Origin: Nocardia pseudovaccinii NBRC 100343
GTDB lineage: Bacteria > Actinomycetota > Actinomycetes > Mycobacteriales > Mycobacteriaceae
Length of the DNA: 42,151 bases
Assembly: GCF_001613225.1 (NCBI RefSeq)
Contig: NZ_BDBY01000211.1
Location: 1-42,151 of the forward strand
Direction: 5' to 3'
Part shown: positions 30,755-39,627 of the stretch, piece by piece
Layout: every line of letters starts with the position of its first letter
How positions within the stretch are numbered: position 1 is the stretch's first letter
Notes under the pieces: generated by a model
Told to the model about the DNA's origin: nothing
Database searches by the model: none
The model's input: the letters and a program-made list of their open reading frames with translations, nothing else
Position numbers and translations under genes: made by a program

Positions 30755-32370
30755 CGGCTCAGCACCGTGTACCGGAACTTGAAGGACGCGTCGAGTGTGT
30801 CCGACACACCCTTGACGCTCGGATTCGACACCGCGATCTGCTTACCGGACAGCAGCGGCAGGGTCGGCAGGTAGTTCTGCGCGAGATCCTTCTGCACGTC
30901 CTCGATCAGCTCGAGACGCTTGGTCTTGTCCTGCTCGGTCGTCTCCGCGGTGAGCTGCGCGTTGATCTTCGGGTCCTCGAAGTGCGACTGCAGGAAGTTG
31001 TTGGGGCCGAAGAACGGGGTCAGGTAATCATCGGCGTCCGGGTAGTCCGGGAACCAGCCGAAGTGATAGAGCGGGTAGCCGTCACGGGCCCGTTCCTTCT
31101 GGTAGGTAACCCATTCGGTGGATTGCAGATTCACCTTGAACAGCCCGGTCGACTCCAGCTGCGATTTGATCGCCGCATACTCCTCGGAGCTGCTCGAACC
31201 GTAGTGATCGGGGTTGTACTGCAGGTTCAGCTCCACCGGTGTCGCGACGCCCGCACCGGAGAGGAACTTCGCCGCCGCATCCTTATTGGGTTTGGCCCCG
31301 TAGAGGTCCTTCAGCGGCTCGGCCGCACCCGGCATACCTTGCGGCACAAAGCCGTACGCGGGCTGATAGGTGTTCTTGTAGACGCCCTCGGCCAGCGCGG
31401 GCCGGTCGATCGATGACGCGATGGCCTTGCGCACCGCCAGCTTCTGCTCCGGGGTACCGCCCGGCATGGTGTTCAGATTGAAGACGATGTAGCGCAGCTC
31501 GCCGCCGGGCCCGTCCGCCACCTTGACCTTGCTGTCCTTGCGCAGCGATTCGATATCGGTCGGCGTGAAGGATCGGTAGGCGACATCGAGCGCACCGCTC
31601 TGCAGATCGAGCTTCATATTGTCGGAGGTCGCGTAGTACTTGGTGGAGACCTGCGATGTCTTCGGTGTGCCGAGGATGCCCTTGTAGTCCGGGAACGCCT
31701 GGTACTCGACCAGCTTGTTCTTGTCGTAGCTGGCGATCGTGTACGGGCCCGAGTAGCCCTTGGTCTTCACTACGTCCTCATCCGGCAGCACCTTGTCGGC
31801 CGGGAAGACCTTCTCGTCCACGATCGGACCGGCCTGGGTCGGCAGGATCGCGGGGAAGGTCTGGTCGTTGGCGACCTTCAATGTGAAGTTCACCGTCAGG
31901 TCGTCGGTAATCTCGGTCTTCTCGAGATTGCCCAGCAGCGAGGCGGGACCGTTCGGGTCGTTGATGCCGAGCATGCGATCGAAGGAGAACTTGACGCTCT
32001 TGGCGGTCAACGGATTCCCATTGGCGAACTTCAGCCCCGACTTCAGCTTGCAGGTGTACACCGTCGGGGAGCTGAAGTCACACTTCTCCGCCGCATCCGG
32101 CTTCGGGGTGGCATCGCCGGGCGCGAAATTCAGCAAATACGAATAGATCTGGGTTTCGACCAGCAGCGAACCGTTGTCGTAGGCGGCCGCCGGGTCGAGC
32201 GAGAAAATCTTGTCCGTGGTGCCCGCCACCAGTCCGGCCCCGTCGCCACCCCCACCGGTGCGCCCCGATCCGCATCCCGCGATCGCGGAGACGGCCAGCG
32301 CCGCCATCCCGACCGCCGCGATTCGTCGCGTCCGGTCCCCTCGCCCAGGCTTGTTCGAAACCCTCATCAT
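30751..32370 (-). CDS. Peptide-type ABC transporter substrate-binding lipoprotein
   Basis: This 539-residue family 5 extracellular solute-binding protein (DppA/OppA type) has a signal peptide ending at lipobox IAGC with Cys33. Typical segments include the SVKFSFDRML region, AVRKAIASSIDRPALAEGVYKNTYQPAYGFVP and WFPDYPDADDYLTPFF. It captures the substrate outside the membrane for the downstream permeases; peptides are the default guess. The frame is open to 32457, but the paired ATGs at 32370 and 32367 begin the basic n-region of the signal. First gene of the transporter operon, downstream of purF. Confidence 0.92.
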   Translation of the reverse strand: MMRVSNKPGRGDRTRRIAAVGMAALAVSAIAGCGSGRTGGGGDGAGLVAGTTDKIFSLDPAAAYDNGSLLVETQIYSYLLNFAPGDATPKPDAAEKCDFSSPTVYTCKLKSGLKFANGNPLTAKSVKFSFDRMLGINDPNGPASLLGNLEKTEITDDLTVNFTLKVANDQTFPAILPTQAGPIVDEKVFPADKVLPDEDVVKTKGYSGPYTIASYDKNKLVEYQAFPDYKGILGTPKTSQVSTKYYATSDNMKLDLQSGALDVAYRSFTPTDIESLRKDSKVKVADGPGGELRYIVFNLNTMPGGTPEQKLAVRKAIASSIDRPALAEGVYKNTYQPAYGFVPQGMPGAAEPLKDLYGAKPNKDAAAKFLSGAGVATPVELNLQYNPDHYGSSSSEEYAAIKSQLESTGLFKVNLQSTEWVTYQKERARDGYPLYHFGWFPDYPDADDYLTPFFGPNNFLQSHFEDPKINAQLTAETTEQDKTKRLELIEDVQKDLAQNYLPTLPLLSGKQIAVSNPSVKGVSDTLDASFKFRYTVLSR

Positions 32371-32703
32371 CAGGCCCCACTTCTCGAGCGCGCCACGCCG
32401 CAAGTGCTGGATCACAGGACAGCGGCGGGCACGGTGAACTTCCGATATGTCGGGCACCGTACCCAGGATCCATTTCTGGGATGTTGCGTTTTCAAAGAAA
32501 AAATCACGGGCGGGTCAGCGGAGGTTGCGAATGGTGCGCGGGTGACACCGGATCACCGGACGAATGACCAGGTTCGCCCCGAGAGCGTCGCCGCCGCGTC
32601 TCGAGTAGGCCACGGCACAGCCGCGGACAGGTCGCGTCGAAAGCGGCCGGACAAGATCGAACCCCCCGGTTTTCGCCGAGGGGTTCGTGATCATCGAATT
32701 CTG
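32371..32703. other. Intergenic region between purF and the ABC transporter operon
   Basis: These 333 bases hold no convincing gene. They contain the purF terminator (32659-32686), an AT-rich patch at 32489-32507 that on the minus strand reads TTTTTTCTTTGAAAACGC with a -35-like TTGAAA, and a small inverted repeat CCCAG/CTGGG near 32462-32480. The transporter promoter is probably here, but no clear -10 was found. Confidence 0.5.
32659..32686 (-). terminator. Terminator of purF
   Basis: GAACCCC (32659-32665) pairs with GGGGTTC (32680-32686), and CGG/CCG continue the stem after one mismatch, closing a TTTTCG loop. It begins 18 bases past the purF stop, which suggests that the transporter operon is largely transcribed separately. 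Confidence 0.7.
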
Positions 32704-34278
32704 TCAGGGGCGGCTCAGCGCACTCGCATTCGCGTTCTCGCTCAACAACATTGCCTCGGACTGTCCGGTGAGCATGCCCTCGAGCACGTTCTTGCCGATG
32801 GCCGCCTCGGTCGGCAGCGGGATCGGGTAATCGCCGTCGAAGCAGGCGCTGCACAGCCGCGAGCGCGGCTGCTCGGTGGCGGCGATCATGCCCTCGGTGG
32901 AGATGTAGCCGAGGGTGTCCGCGCCGATCGAACGGCGCACGGCTTCCACCATGTCGTCGTAGCTGTCATCGGCGCCCGCGCCATTGGCGATCAGCTCCGC
33001 GCGCGAGGCGAAGTCGATGCCGTAGAAGCACGGCCACTTCACCGGCGGCGAGGCGATCCGCACGTGGATCTCCACCGCGCCCGCCTCGCGCAGCATCCGG
33101 ATCAACGCGCGCTGGGTGTTGCCACGCACGATGGAGTCGTCCACCACGATCAGCCGCTTACCGCGGATCACCTCGCGCAGCGGATTCAGCTTGAGTCGGA
33201 TGCCGAGCTGGCGGATGGTCTGACTCGGCTGGATGAAGGTGCGCCCGACGTAGGCGTTCTTCATCAGGCCCTGCCCGTACGGCACACCCGAGCCCTGCGC
33301 GTAACCGACCGCGGCGGGGGTGCCGGACTCCGGCACCGGAATCACCAGATCGGCCTCGACCGGATGTTCCTTGGCCAGGCGACGACCGATCTCCACCCGG
33401 GTGGCGTGCACCGAGCGGCCGGAGATGGTGCTGTCGGGGCGGGCCAGATAGACGAATTCGAAGACGCAGCCCTTGGGTTCGGGATTGGCGAAGCGCATGG
33501 ACCGCACGCCGTCGGCGTCGATCGCCAGCAGTTCGCCCGGCTCGATCTCCCGGACGAAGGCGGCGCCCACGATATCCAGCGCGGCGGTCTCACTGGCTAC
33601 GACCCAGCCACGCTCGAGACGGCCGAGGCACAGCGGACGAACGCCGTGCGGGTCCCGCGCGGCATAGAGGGTGTGCTCGTCCATGAAGGTCAGGCAGAAC
33701 GCGCCCTTCAGCGTCGGCAGCAGCTTCATCGCGGCCTGCTCGATGCTCGAATCCGCGGCGGCGTGCGCGAGCAGCGCGGTCATCACATCCGAGTCGGAGG
33801 TGGCGGTGATCGGCGCGGGGCGACCACCGGAGACCGGCGGCATACCGATCAGCCCGAGTTCGCGTGCGCGCGCGCTCAATTCGGCGGTATTGACCAGATT
33901 TCCGTTGTGGCCCAACGCAAGTCCCGAACCGACCGAGGTGGTGCGGAAGATCGGCTGCGCATTCTCCCAGGTGGTGGACCCGGTGGTGGAGTAGCGACAG
34001 TGACCGACGGCGATATGACCCGGCATCGCGGCCAGCGTCTGCTCGTCGAATACCTGGCTGACCAGGCCCAGATCCTTGAAGACCAGAATTTGTGAGCCGT
34101 CGGAGACGGCAATGCCCGCGGCTTCCTGGCCACGGTGTTGCAGCGCATACAAGCCGTAGTACGTGAGCTTGGCCACGTCCTCGCTCGGCGCCCAGACTCC
34201 GAACACACCACACTCTTCGCGTGGTTCGTTCTCGACCTGATCGGGGGTAGTTTCGACCGGCATCTCGGCGTTGGTCAC
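32704..34278 (-). CDS. purF: Amidophosphoribosyltransferase
   Basis: PurF commits PRPP and glutamine to purine synthesis. At 524 residues it has a 22-residue propeptide before catalytic Cys23 (EECGVFGVW), the Ntn glutaminase domain (YYGLYALQHRGQEAAGIA), the PRPP loop LIVVDDSIVRGNT and the Bacillus-type Fe-S cysteines (KGCVF, WPCFYG, RLCSACF). The frame runs to 34533, but GTG 34278 (MTNAEMPVE) has GGGAG upstream at proper spacing; ATG 34263 is an alternative without one. A TAGAAT box lies about 40 bases upstream. Confidence 0.96.
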   Translation of the reverse strand: MTNAEMPVETTPDQVENEPREECGVFGVWAPSEDVAKLTYYGLYALQHRGQEAAGIAVSDGSQILVFKDLGLVSQVFDEQTLAAMPGHIAVGHCRYSTTGSTTWENAQPIFRTTSVGSGLALGHNGNLVNTAELSARARELGLIGMPPVSGGRPAPITATSDSDVMTALLAHAAADSSIEQAAMKLLPTLKGAFCLTFMDEHTLYAARDPHGVRPLCLGRLERGWVVASETAALDIVGAAFVREIEPGELLAIDADGVRSMRFANPEPKGCVFEFVYLARPDSTISGRSVHATRVEIGRRLAKEHPVEADLVIPVPESGTPAAVGYAQGSGVPYGQGLMKNAYVGRTFIQPSQTIRQLGIRLKLNPLREVIRGKRLIVVDDSIVRGNTQRALIRMLREAGAVEIHVRIASPPVKWPCFYGIDFASRAELIANGAGADDSYDDMVEAVRRSIGADTLGYISTEGMIAATEQPRSRLCSACFDGDYPIPLPTEAAIGKNVLEGMLTGQSEAMLLSENANASALSRP

Positions 34279-34316
34279 CGTTTGCTCCCTGTTCGGGCGG
34301 GCTGGGGGCAATGGCC

Positions 34317-34322
34317 ATTCTA
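34317..34322 (-). promoter_or_regulatory. Candidate -10 box of purF (TAGAAT)
   Basis: TAGAAT on the minus strand is a strong TANNNT match and would give a leader of about 30 bases containing the GGGAG ribosome site. The -35 region is weak. Confidence 0.5.
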
Positions 34323-34409
34323 CGGGTGAACGATGCGCCGCGATCACCGCCACTGGGTAGGCACAGCAATCGCCGAGCGACGCTGCCGTTTTTCCGCAAG
34401 GCACGGTGC

Positions 34410-34415
34410 TACCGT
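34410..34415 (+). promoter_or_regulatory. -10 box (TACCGT) of a probable leaderless promoter
   Basis: TACCGT is followed by 8 bases and GTG 34424 of the YhgE/Pip-like gene, with no ribosome site. Confidence 0.45.
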
Positions 34416-34423
34416 GCCAAGCC

Positions 34424-35734
34424 GTGACGACTTCGGACAGTGCGCGCACCCGTGGGTCGGTTACCCGGTTGACCGCGCGCATGTGGCTGGTCCCGATCGC
34501 GGTATTGACACTGTTCATGGCGCTGCTGGCCACGATGTATCTGGATTACGTCGTCGATCCGGAAAAGAACCTGCACGACTTCCCGATCGCACTGGTGAAC
34601 CAGGATGTCGGCGATACGGTCGGCGGGCAGCAGGTGAATTTCGGCACACAGATCACCGATGCGCTGCGGCAGGGCATTCCGGCGGACAAGGTCGATCTGC
34701 AAGTGCTCGGCATCAACGACGCCGAGCTGAAGATGCAGTCCGGTGCGGTCTACGGCACGATCCTGATCCCCAGCGATTTCAGTAAGCGCCTCGGAATTCT
34801 CGGTGTGGGCAGCGTGGTGCCCGGTGATATCCAGCGCCCGACGCTGACGCTGCAGACGAATCCGCGCACTGGTGCGTTCGTCACAAATATCGTCACGACC
34901 ATCGGCACCCAGGCGCTGGCCCAGGTGAACGAGCAGGTCGGTAAGAAGCTGACCGATCAGGTGAATGCGCAGTTGACGCCGCCGAGCGGCGGGGCAGCGC
35001 CCGAGTTGACGGGTGCGACGCGGGTTGCGCTCGCGGATCCGGTGCACATCGTCATCTCGCCGTTCCGTCCGCTACCGTCCGGCACCGGACAGGGTTTGAC
35101 GGCGTTCTTCTACGCGCTGCTACTTCTGCTCGCCGGACTGGTCGGCTCGATGACCATCCACACGATGATCGATGCCGCACTCGGATTCGTGCCCACCGAA
35201 TACGGGCCCTGGTACGTACATTTTCCGGCCACTCCGATCTCGCGGTTCAATACGTTGCTGATCAAATGGGGTGTGATGGTGATCACCGCGAATGTCGTCG
35301 CGGGCGTATTCCTGGGTGTGGCTCGGCTGCTCGATATCCCGATCGATCATCCGCTCACGCTGTTTCTCTATAGCGCGCTGGCCATCATTGCGGTCGGGAT
35401 CACCGGGTTGTCCATCCTCGCAGCGGTCGGTTCGGCGGGTTTGCTGATCAACCTGATCCTGTTCATCATTCTCGGGCTGCCCTCATCGGGCGGCACCATG
35501 CCGATCGAGGCCACGCCGAAATATCTGGGCTGGCTGGCGAAATTCGAACCGATGCACCAGGTGTTCGTCGGTGTGCGCGCAATTCTCTATTTCGACGCGA
35601 ACTTCCCGGCGGGGTTGTCACGCGGGGTGTGGATGGCGACGCTCGGGCTCGCGATCGGGCTGGTGCTCGGCACCTTCATCACCCGGTACTACGACTACCG
35701 GGGCTTGCATCGGCGCGATCTGTCGCGCGGCTGA
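34424..35734 (+). CDS. YhgE/Pip-like ABC-2-type membrane protein
   Basis: This 436-residue protein has one N-terminal helix, an extracytoplasmic domain of about 180 residues beginning FPIALVNQDVG (the YhgE/Pip signature), and a C-terminal block of about five helices ending in a basic tail. Members resemble ABC-2 permeases and include phage-infection proteins and type VII secretion-linked membrane proteins; substrate unknown. An in-frame start at 34406 is offered by the frame, but GTG 34424 lies 8 bases after a TACCGT box. It is divergent from purF. Confidence 0.82.
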   Translation: MTTSDSARTRGSVTRLTARMWLVPIAVLTLFMALLATMYLDYVVDPEKNLHDFPIALVNQDVGDTVGGQQVNFGTQITDALRQGIPADKVDLQVLGINDAELKMQSGAVYGTILIPSDFSKRLGILGVGSVVPGDIQRPTLTLQTNPRTGAFVTNIVTTIGTQALAQVNEQVGKKLTDQVNAQLTPPSGGAAPELTGATRVALADPVHIVISPFRPLPSGTGQGLTAFFYALLLLLAGLVGSMTIHTMIDAALGFVPTEYGPWYVHFPATPISRFNTLLIKWGVMVITANVVAGVFLGVARLLDIPIDHPLTLFLYSALAIIAVGITGLSILAAVGSAGLLINLILFIILGLPSSGGTMPIEATPKYLGWLAKFEPMHQVFVGVRAILYFDANFPAGLSRGVWMATLGLAIGLVLGTFITRYYDYRGLHRRDLSRG

Positions 35735-35780
35735 GGCGAGCCCCGTGGCGGCTGCGACCGAGTTCGCGGCATGCACCAAG

Positions 35781-36803
35781 ATGGGTCCTGTGAATTCGTG
35801 GATCGAACACGCGCGTTATCTGGCCGATGAAGTATTCGCACCACAGGCCGACGCGGTCGACCGCACCGGCGAAATTCCCGGCACCCATTTCGACCTGCTC
35901 GCCGAGTACGGGTTCTACGGCGCGACCATGGCCGAAGATATGGATATCGCCACCTTCACCCAGGCCGGTGAGATCCTGGTCGCCGGATGTCTGACGACCA
36001 CCTTCGTCTGGGCGCAGCATCTGGGGGTCGCGCGACGGATCGCCACCTCACCGAATCTCGAACTGCGCGAACGACTTACCGAGGACCTGCGGCACGGCCG
36101 GGTGCGCGCGGGTGTGAGTTACGCGGGCGCCAACGACCAACCCGGCTTGATCGCGCGTCGCGTCGACGGTGGGTATGTGCTCGACGGCACCACACCGTTC
36201 GTCACCGGGTGGGGTCTGGTGGACGTCCTCGGCGTGATGGCGCGCGATGCGGACGACGAGGGATCGCTGATCAGCGTGCTGGTGCCCGCCGAACCGGGCC
36301 CTGCGGTGCATGCCACCCCGCTCCCGCTCATCGCCGCCGACGCGAGCAAGACCGTGACGCTCACCTTCGACGGCGTCCAGGTGCCCGATTCCGCTGTGGA
36401 CAACCGGCTTTCGCTGCGCAGCTTCAACGCTTCCTTCATCCTGGCCGCCTGGCGCAACGGCGCGATCGCTCTCGGCATCGTGCGGCGCTGCCTCGGCGAA
36501 CTCAAACGGCTCGGCATCGACACCACCGCTTCGTCCGCCGAAGCCGCCCGCATCCGAACCGAACTCGACGATGCGCTCACCGGCCAGTCGGATGTCTACC
36601 TGGCCCGCGCCCGTGCCTCCGAACTCGCGGTCCGCATGGCCACCGCCCTGGTGACCGCAGTCGGCAGCGCGGCCGTCACCCGCGGCAACCTCGCCGAACG
36701 CTCTGTCCGCGAGGCCACCTTCACCCTGGTCTTCGGGTCCCGTCCGGCCATCAAAGCAGCCCTGCTCGACCGCCTCACCCGGCCGGACCATATGGTTGCC
36801 TGA
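35781..36803 (+). CDS. Acyl-CoA dehydrogenase-fold flavoprotein lacking the usual catalytic Glu
   Basis: This roughly 340-residue protein follows the acyl-CoA dehydrogenase fold: N-terminal helices (ARYLADEVFAPQADAVDRTGEIP), central beta domain (GVSYAGANDQPGLIARRVDGGYVLDGTTPFVTGWG) and a C-terminal helical domain. It is shorter than the usual 380. At the place of the catalytic motif Y-E-G-T the sequence reads LVFGSRPAI, so the standard base seems to be missing; a flavin monooxygenase-type or non-catalytic role is possible. The start may be ATG 35781 or GTG 35790. It ends 4 bases from the convergent GHKL gene. Confidence 0.8.
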   Translation: MGPVNSWIEHARYLADEVFAPQADAVDRTGEIPGTHFDLLAEYGFYGATMAEDMDIATFTQAGEILVAGCLTTTFVWAQHLGVARRIATSPNLELRERLTEDLRHGRVRAGVSYAGANDQPGLIARRVDGGYVLDGTTPFVTGWGLVDVLGVMARDADDEGSLISVLVPAEPGPAVHATPLPLIAADASKTVTLTFDGVQVPDSAVDNRLSLRSFNASFILAAWRNGAIALGIVRRCLGELKRLGIDTTASSAEAARIRTELDDALTGQSDVYLARARASELAVRMATALVTAVGSAAVTRGNLAERSVREATFTLVFGSRPAIKAALLDRLTRPDHMVA

Positions 36804-36807
36804 CCTG

Positions 36808-38868
36808 CTAGCCGACACTCGCGCCCGCATCATCGGACTCGGATTGTTCGCCGAGGCGCATGGCGTACACGCGATCCAGGAAGTCGCGGTGCGCGCGCAA
36901 CGTGGAGTCGAGTAGTTCGCGCCAGGTTCTCCGATCGATACGATGGTCGCTGGCCAGGGACGACAGCGAAGCGGGCCGAAGCTTATCGATGTGGTCGACG
37001 ATGAAGGTGAGCCGACGGCGCGGGAATTGCTCACCGATGCGCGGATTCTCATTGAGAAAGGTGTCGAGCGCGTAGAGATAGTTGATGGCGCGGTTGTACT
37101 CCTCATCGGTGAGGTGGTAATCCATCCGCTTGATTTCGACGATCCACAACTCGCCCGCATCGTGCAGGAGCACGAAATCCGGCTCCCGCTTCTCGCTGCC
37201 GATTGCGGTGGTCACCAGTGCCTTGCCGAATTTCTGCTTGTACCACCGTTCGAAGCTGGCACGGACCCGCTTCAACGATTCGTTCATGCCCAGTGGTGTC
37301 CACTCGGGTGCCAGCAGCCAGGGCGCCCGTTCGATCAACTCCTGGAAGGGACGCTCGAGTGACCGACGGTCATCGACGAGGCTCTGCAGTCGATCGACCA
37401 CGGCCACCCGCTCGGAGGCGATCTGGCCGAGGGAATACACCTCGGCCACCCGCGCGGTTTCGAAGAGGGCGACAACGACATCGAGCCGGTTATCGGTGTC
37501 CTCGGCGACTTCCTTCAGCGTTTCCAACAGGCTGCGCTGCGGGCCGAGCGAAAGGGCCAGGCGCACAATGCTGTCGATATGGCTCGGATCCTCCAGCGCG
37601 GCACGATCCTTGTTGTTCACCAGGATCCGCGCGGCATCCATTACCGACTTGCGGAACATCCGATCCTGCGGCGCGATCGACTGCAGGGTCACCAGAATGC
37701 CCGACTTTTCGACGAACTCCTCCCACACCCGGCGTTTGACCGAACTCTCACCCAGCCGCCCGAGTTCGCGCACGAGATTGCGGCCCCAGACCGAAAGTGC
37801 CTCACCGCGTTCGGAATTCCAGATGATGTCCTGGCGGTCCGAGCGGACCAGGTCTTCCTCGTCGTCCAACCAGTTCACATGCACCGCGCCGACCAGGTAG
37901 GAACGCAACTTGAATTCGCCGGTGAAGCCCGCCGGAATGCCGAAGTCGCGGGTCTGTGCGACCAGTTTGCCGCGCGCGTAGATCCGGACACCGGCCATGG
38001 CCTCGTCGCGATAGGGCTGTTTGGAATAGGCCGCCCAGCCGGTCACCGGCAGGAAGCGGTCGCCGATCCACACCGGCCGCTTCGCGACATCGATCCTGGT
38101 CTCCTCCATGACATCGACGGGCAGATCGCGCAGCACGAACTTCTGCGGTGCGCCGCGTTCGGCAATGCTGTTGTGCACCTCCACCTGCCAGTCGGCACGC
38201 TCCAGACCGAAGCGTGCCGCCAGTTGCCGACTCAGTTCGGGACCGGAACCGACGCGCTTGCGCAGGAAGTCGCGCAGGATGACCGTGGTACCCCGCTCGG
38301 TGCTGAAGGTGCCGTCCTGCGGTCCAGGTCGGGGGTGGTAGTCGCGTTCGGTATCGGAGAGCATCTCGTCGAGATTCATCACGATATTCGCTACCGGCCA
38401 ACCCTTTTCGGTGCGTTCGGCATCGGTTCCGCCGACCGACACCACCTCGATGGTCCGGCAGATCCCGAACGGCGCGAGTTTGCCGATGCCCTTACGACCC
38501 ATCACCGGTCGTTCCAGGCGTCGCGACAGATCGGTGCCGACCCGCACCCGGCGATCCGAGCCGACCATCAGATAGTGCGCGTTGATTTCCGCCGAAGTCA
38601 TGCCATGTCCGTTGTCGCGCACCATAATTCGATGCGGCTCATGTTCGGCGGCATGGATGGTGCCCGCGAGCGTCACACCCCAGGGCAGCGAGACCTCGAC
38701 CCTGGTGGCATCAGCGTCGTAGGAGTTGGCGATGAGTTCGGCGAGCACCGCGGAGACACGGTCGTAGAGCCGGATGCCGAGCTTGTCGATCGTCAGGCGG
38801 CTGATCCGCATCGTGTACTTGTGCGAATGGTCGTCGAGTTCGGTGATCGTGTCCATGGTGGCCCCCAT
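36808..38868 (-). CDS. GHKL ATPase fused to a C-terminal PD-(D/E)XK-like nuclease domain
   Basis: This 686-residue soluble protein has an N-terminal Hsp90/MutL/MORC-type ATPase: N-box ELIANSYDADA (Glu44, Asn48, Asp51), G1 motif RDNGHG (Asp85, Gly87, Gly89) and lid G2 GRKGIGK (124-130). A transducer-like region follows, with IYARGKLVAQ and RSYLVGAVHVNWLDD at about 295-335, then a helical middle. The C-terminal part (about 505-675) has a nuclease-like core, REPDFVLL (Asp564) and ELWIVEIKR (Glu578, Lys580). Such fusions resemble MORC-like ATPases of restriction or phage-defence systems; function here is inferred. ATG 38868 or ATG 38856 could be the start. No partner gene is adjacent. Confidence 0.85.
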   Translation of the reverse strand: MGATMDTITELDDHSHKYTMRISRLTIDKLGIRLYDRVSAVLAELIANSYDADATRVEVSLPWGVTLAGTIHAAEHEPHRIMVRDNGHGMTSAEINAHYLMVGSDRRVRVGTDLSRRLERPVMGRKGIGKLAPFGICRTIEVVSVGGTDAERTEKGWPVANIVMNLDEMLSDTERDYHPRPGPQDGTFSTERGTTVILRDFLRKRVGSGPELSRQLAARFGLERADWQVEVHNSIAERGAPQKFVLRDLPVDVMEETRIDVAKRPVWIGDRFLPVTGWAAYSKQPYRDEAMAGVRIYARGKLVAQTRDFGIPAGFTGEFKLRSYLVGAVHVNWLDDEEDLVRSDRQDIIWNSERGEALSVWGRNLVRELGRLGESSVKRRVWEEFVEKSGILVTLQSIAPQDRMFRKSVMDAARILVNNKDRAALEDPSHIDSIVRLALSLGPQRSLLETLKEVAEDTDNRLDVVVALFETARVAEVYSLGQIASERVAVVDRLQSLVDDRRSLERPFQELIERAPWLLAPEWTPLGMNESLKRVRASFERWYKQKFGKALVTTAIGSEKREPDFVLLHDAGELWIVEIKRMDYHLTDEEYNRAINYLYALDTFLNENPRIGEQFPRRRLTFIVDHIDKLRPASLSSLASDHRIDRRTWRELLDSTLRAHRDFLDRVYAMRLGEQSESDDAGASVG

Positions 38869-38995
38869 TTACCCGAGCGGTTAGCTGTGCGTCCGCTAGC
38901 GCCAATCCTCGTCCGCATGGTTGTCGAGGGACTGAACTTTCGAACACCAGTTCATAACGGGCGGTACGGTTCTCGCTGCTGCCCGATCACGATCG

Positions 38996-39376
38996 TTATT
39001 CCGCGGTGGGGCGGGCGATGGGGAGCCAATGGGCGACTTCGGCGGCTCGGCTGCCGGAGGCGGCCACGGAGCCGTTCGCCACTGCGGTCTCGAAATCGAG
39101 CAGGCCGGTGGCGAGTAGGAGCCAGGTGCGCGGGTCGGTTTCGACGACATTCGGTGGTGTGCCCCTGGTGTGCCGTGGACCCTCGATGCACTGCACGGCC
39201 ACGAAAGGTGGGACGCGGACCTCGACCGAGTGGCCGGGTGCGGAGGCGGCGAGGGTACGGACGGTGGTGCGGACCGCGGCCGCGAGTTCGGGCCGGGCGG
39301 GGGCGGGCGTCGAGTCGTCGCGCAGCCAAGTGCTGACTGCTTCGACCGCCGCTCGCATTTTCGCCGGATCCACCAT
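38996..39376 (-). CDS. Sterol-carrier-like small protein (Rv0807 family)
   Basis: This 126-residue cytoplasmic protein begins MVDPAKMRAAVEAVSTWL and contains a VEVRVPPFVAVQCIEGPRHTRGTPPNVVETDP core found in the actinobacterial proteins annotated as sterol carrier family; lipid binding has not been shown. A TAATCT -10-like box at 39399-39404 and an AGGACGAGGA ribosome site support ATG 39376; the longer frame to 39469 is unlikely. In M. tuberculosis its homologue adjoins purF; here about 4.7 kb of added genes separate them. Confidence 0.82.
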   Translation of the reverse strand: MVDPAKMRAAVEAVSTWLRDDSTPAPARPELAAAVRTTVRTLAASAPGHSVEVRVPPFVAVQCIEGPRHTRGTPPNVVETDPRTWLLLATGLLDFETAVANGSVAASGSRAAEVAHWLPIARPTAE

Positions 39377-39548
39377 TCCTCGTCCTGCCACGGTGCCGAG
39401 ATTACTGCTGGGCTCCGACAACACTGGTGGAGCGGTCGGTTGGAACCCGGTCCCGCACCTGTAGCGCATTCAGTCGGCAGCCGCGCTGGCCGGTGGGTGG
39501 TGAAGGCGCGCCGATCACCTGTTGCGAACAGAAGCCGAGGCCGAGCGG

Positions 39549-39627
39549 GCAGCTGCTCCGGGGGAACACGCCGAGGCCGGAGTCAGCTCCCCCGAACACA
39601 AGCCGACACCCGAGTCAACTCCCCCGA
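39549..39627. repeat. Degenerate 32-bp tandem repeat at the end of the CPBP gene
   Basis: GAGTCAGCTCCCCCGA (39580-39595) and GAGTCAACTCCCCCGA (39612-39627) are 32 bases apart, and the preceding bases carry a weaker copy (GAACACGCCGA versus GAACACAAGCCGA). The last copy overlaps the final codons of the CPBP gene. The rest of the 238-base gap 39377-39614 shows nothing recognisable. Confidence 0.5.

Noticed and set aside
32404..34095. 563-residue + frame antisense to purF
   Set aside because: Shadow frame; purF motifs and cysteines on the minus strand are unambiguous.
37579..39336. 585-residue + frame antisense to the GHKL gene
   Set aside because: Shadow frame with Arg/His-rich end; the minus strand has complete GHKL motifs.
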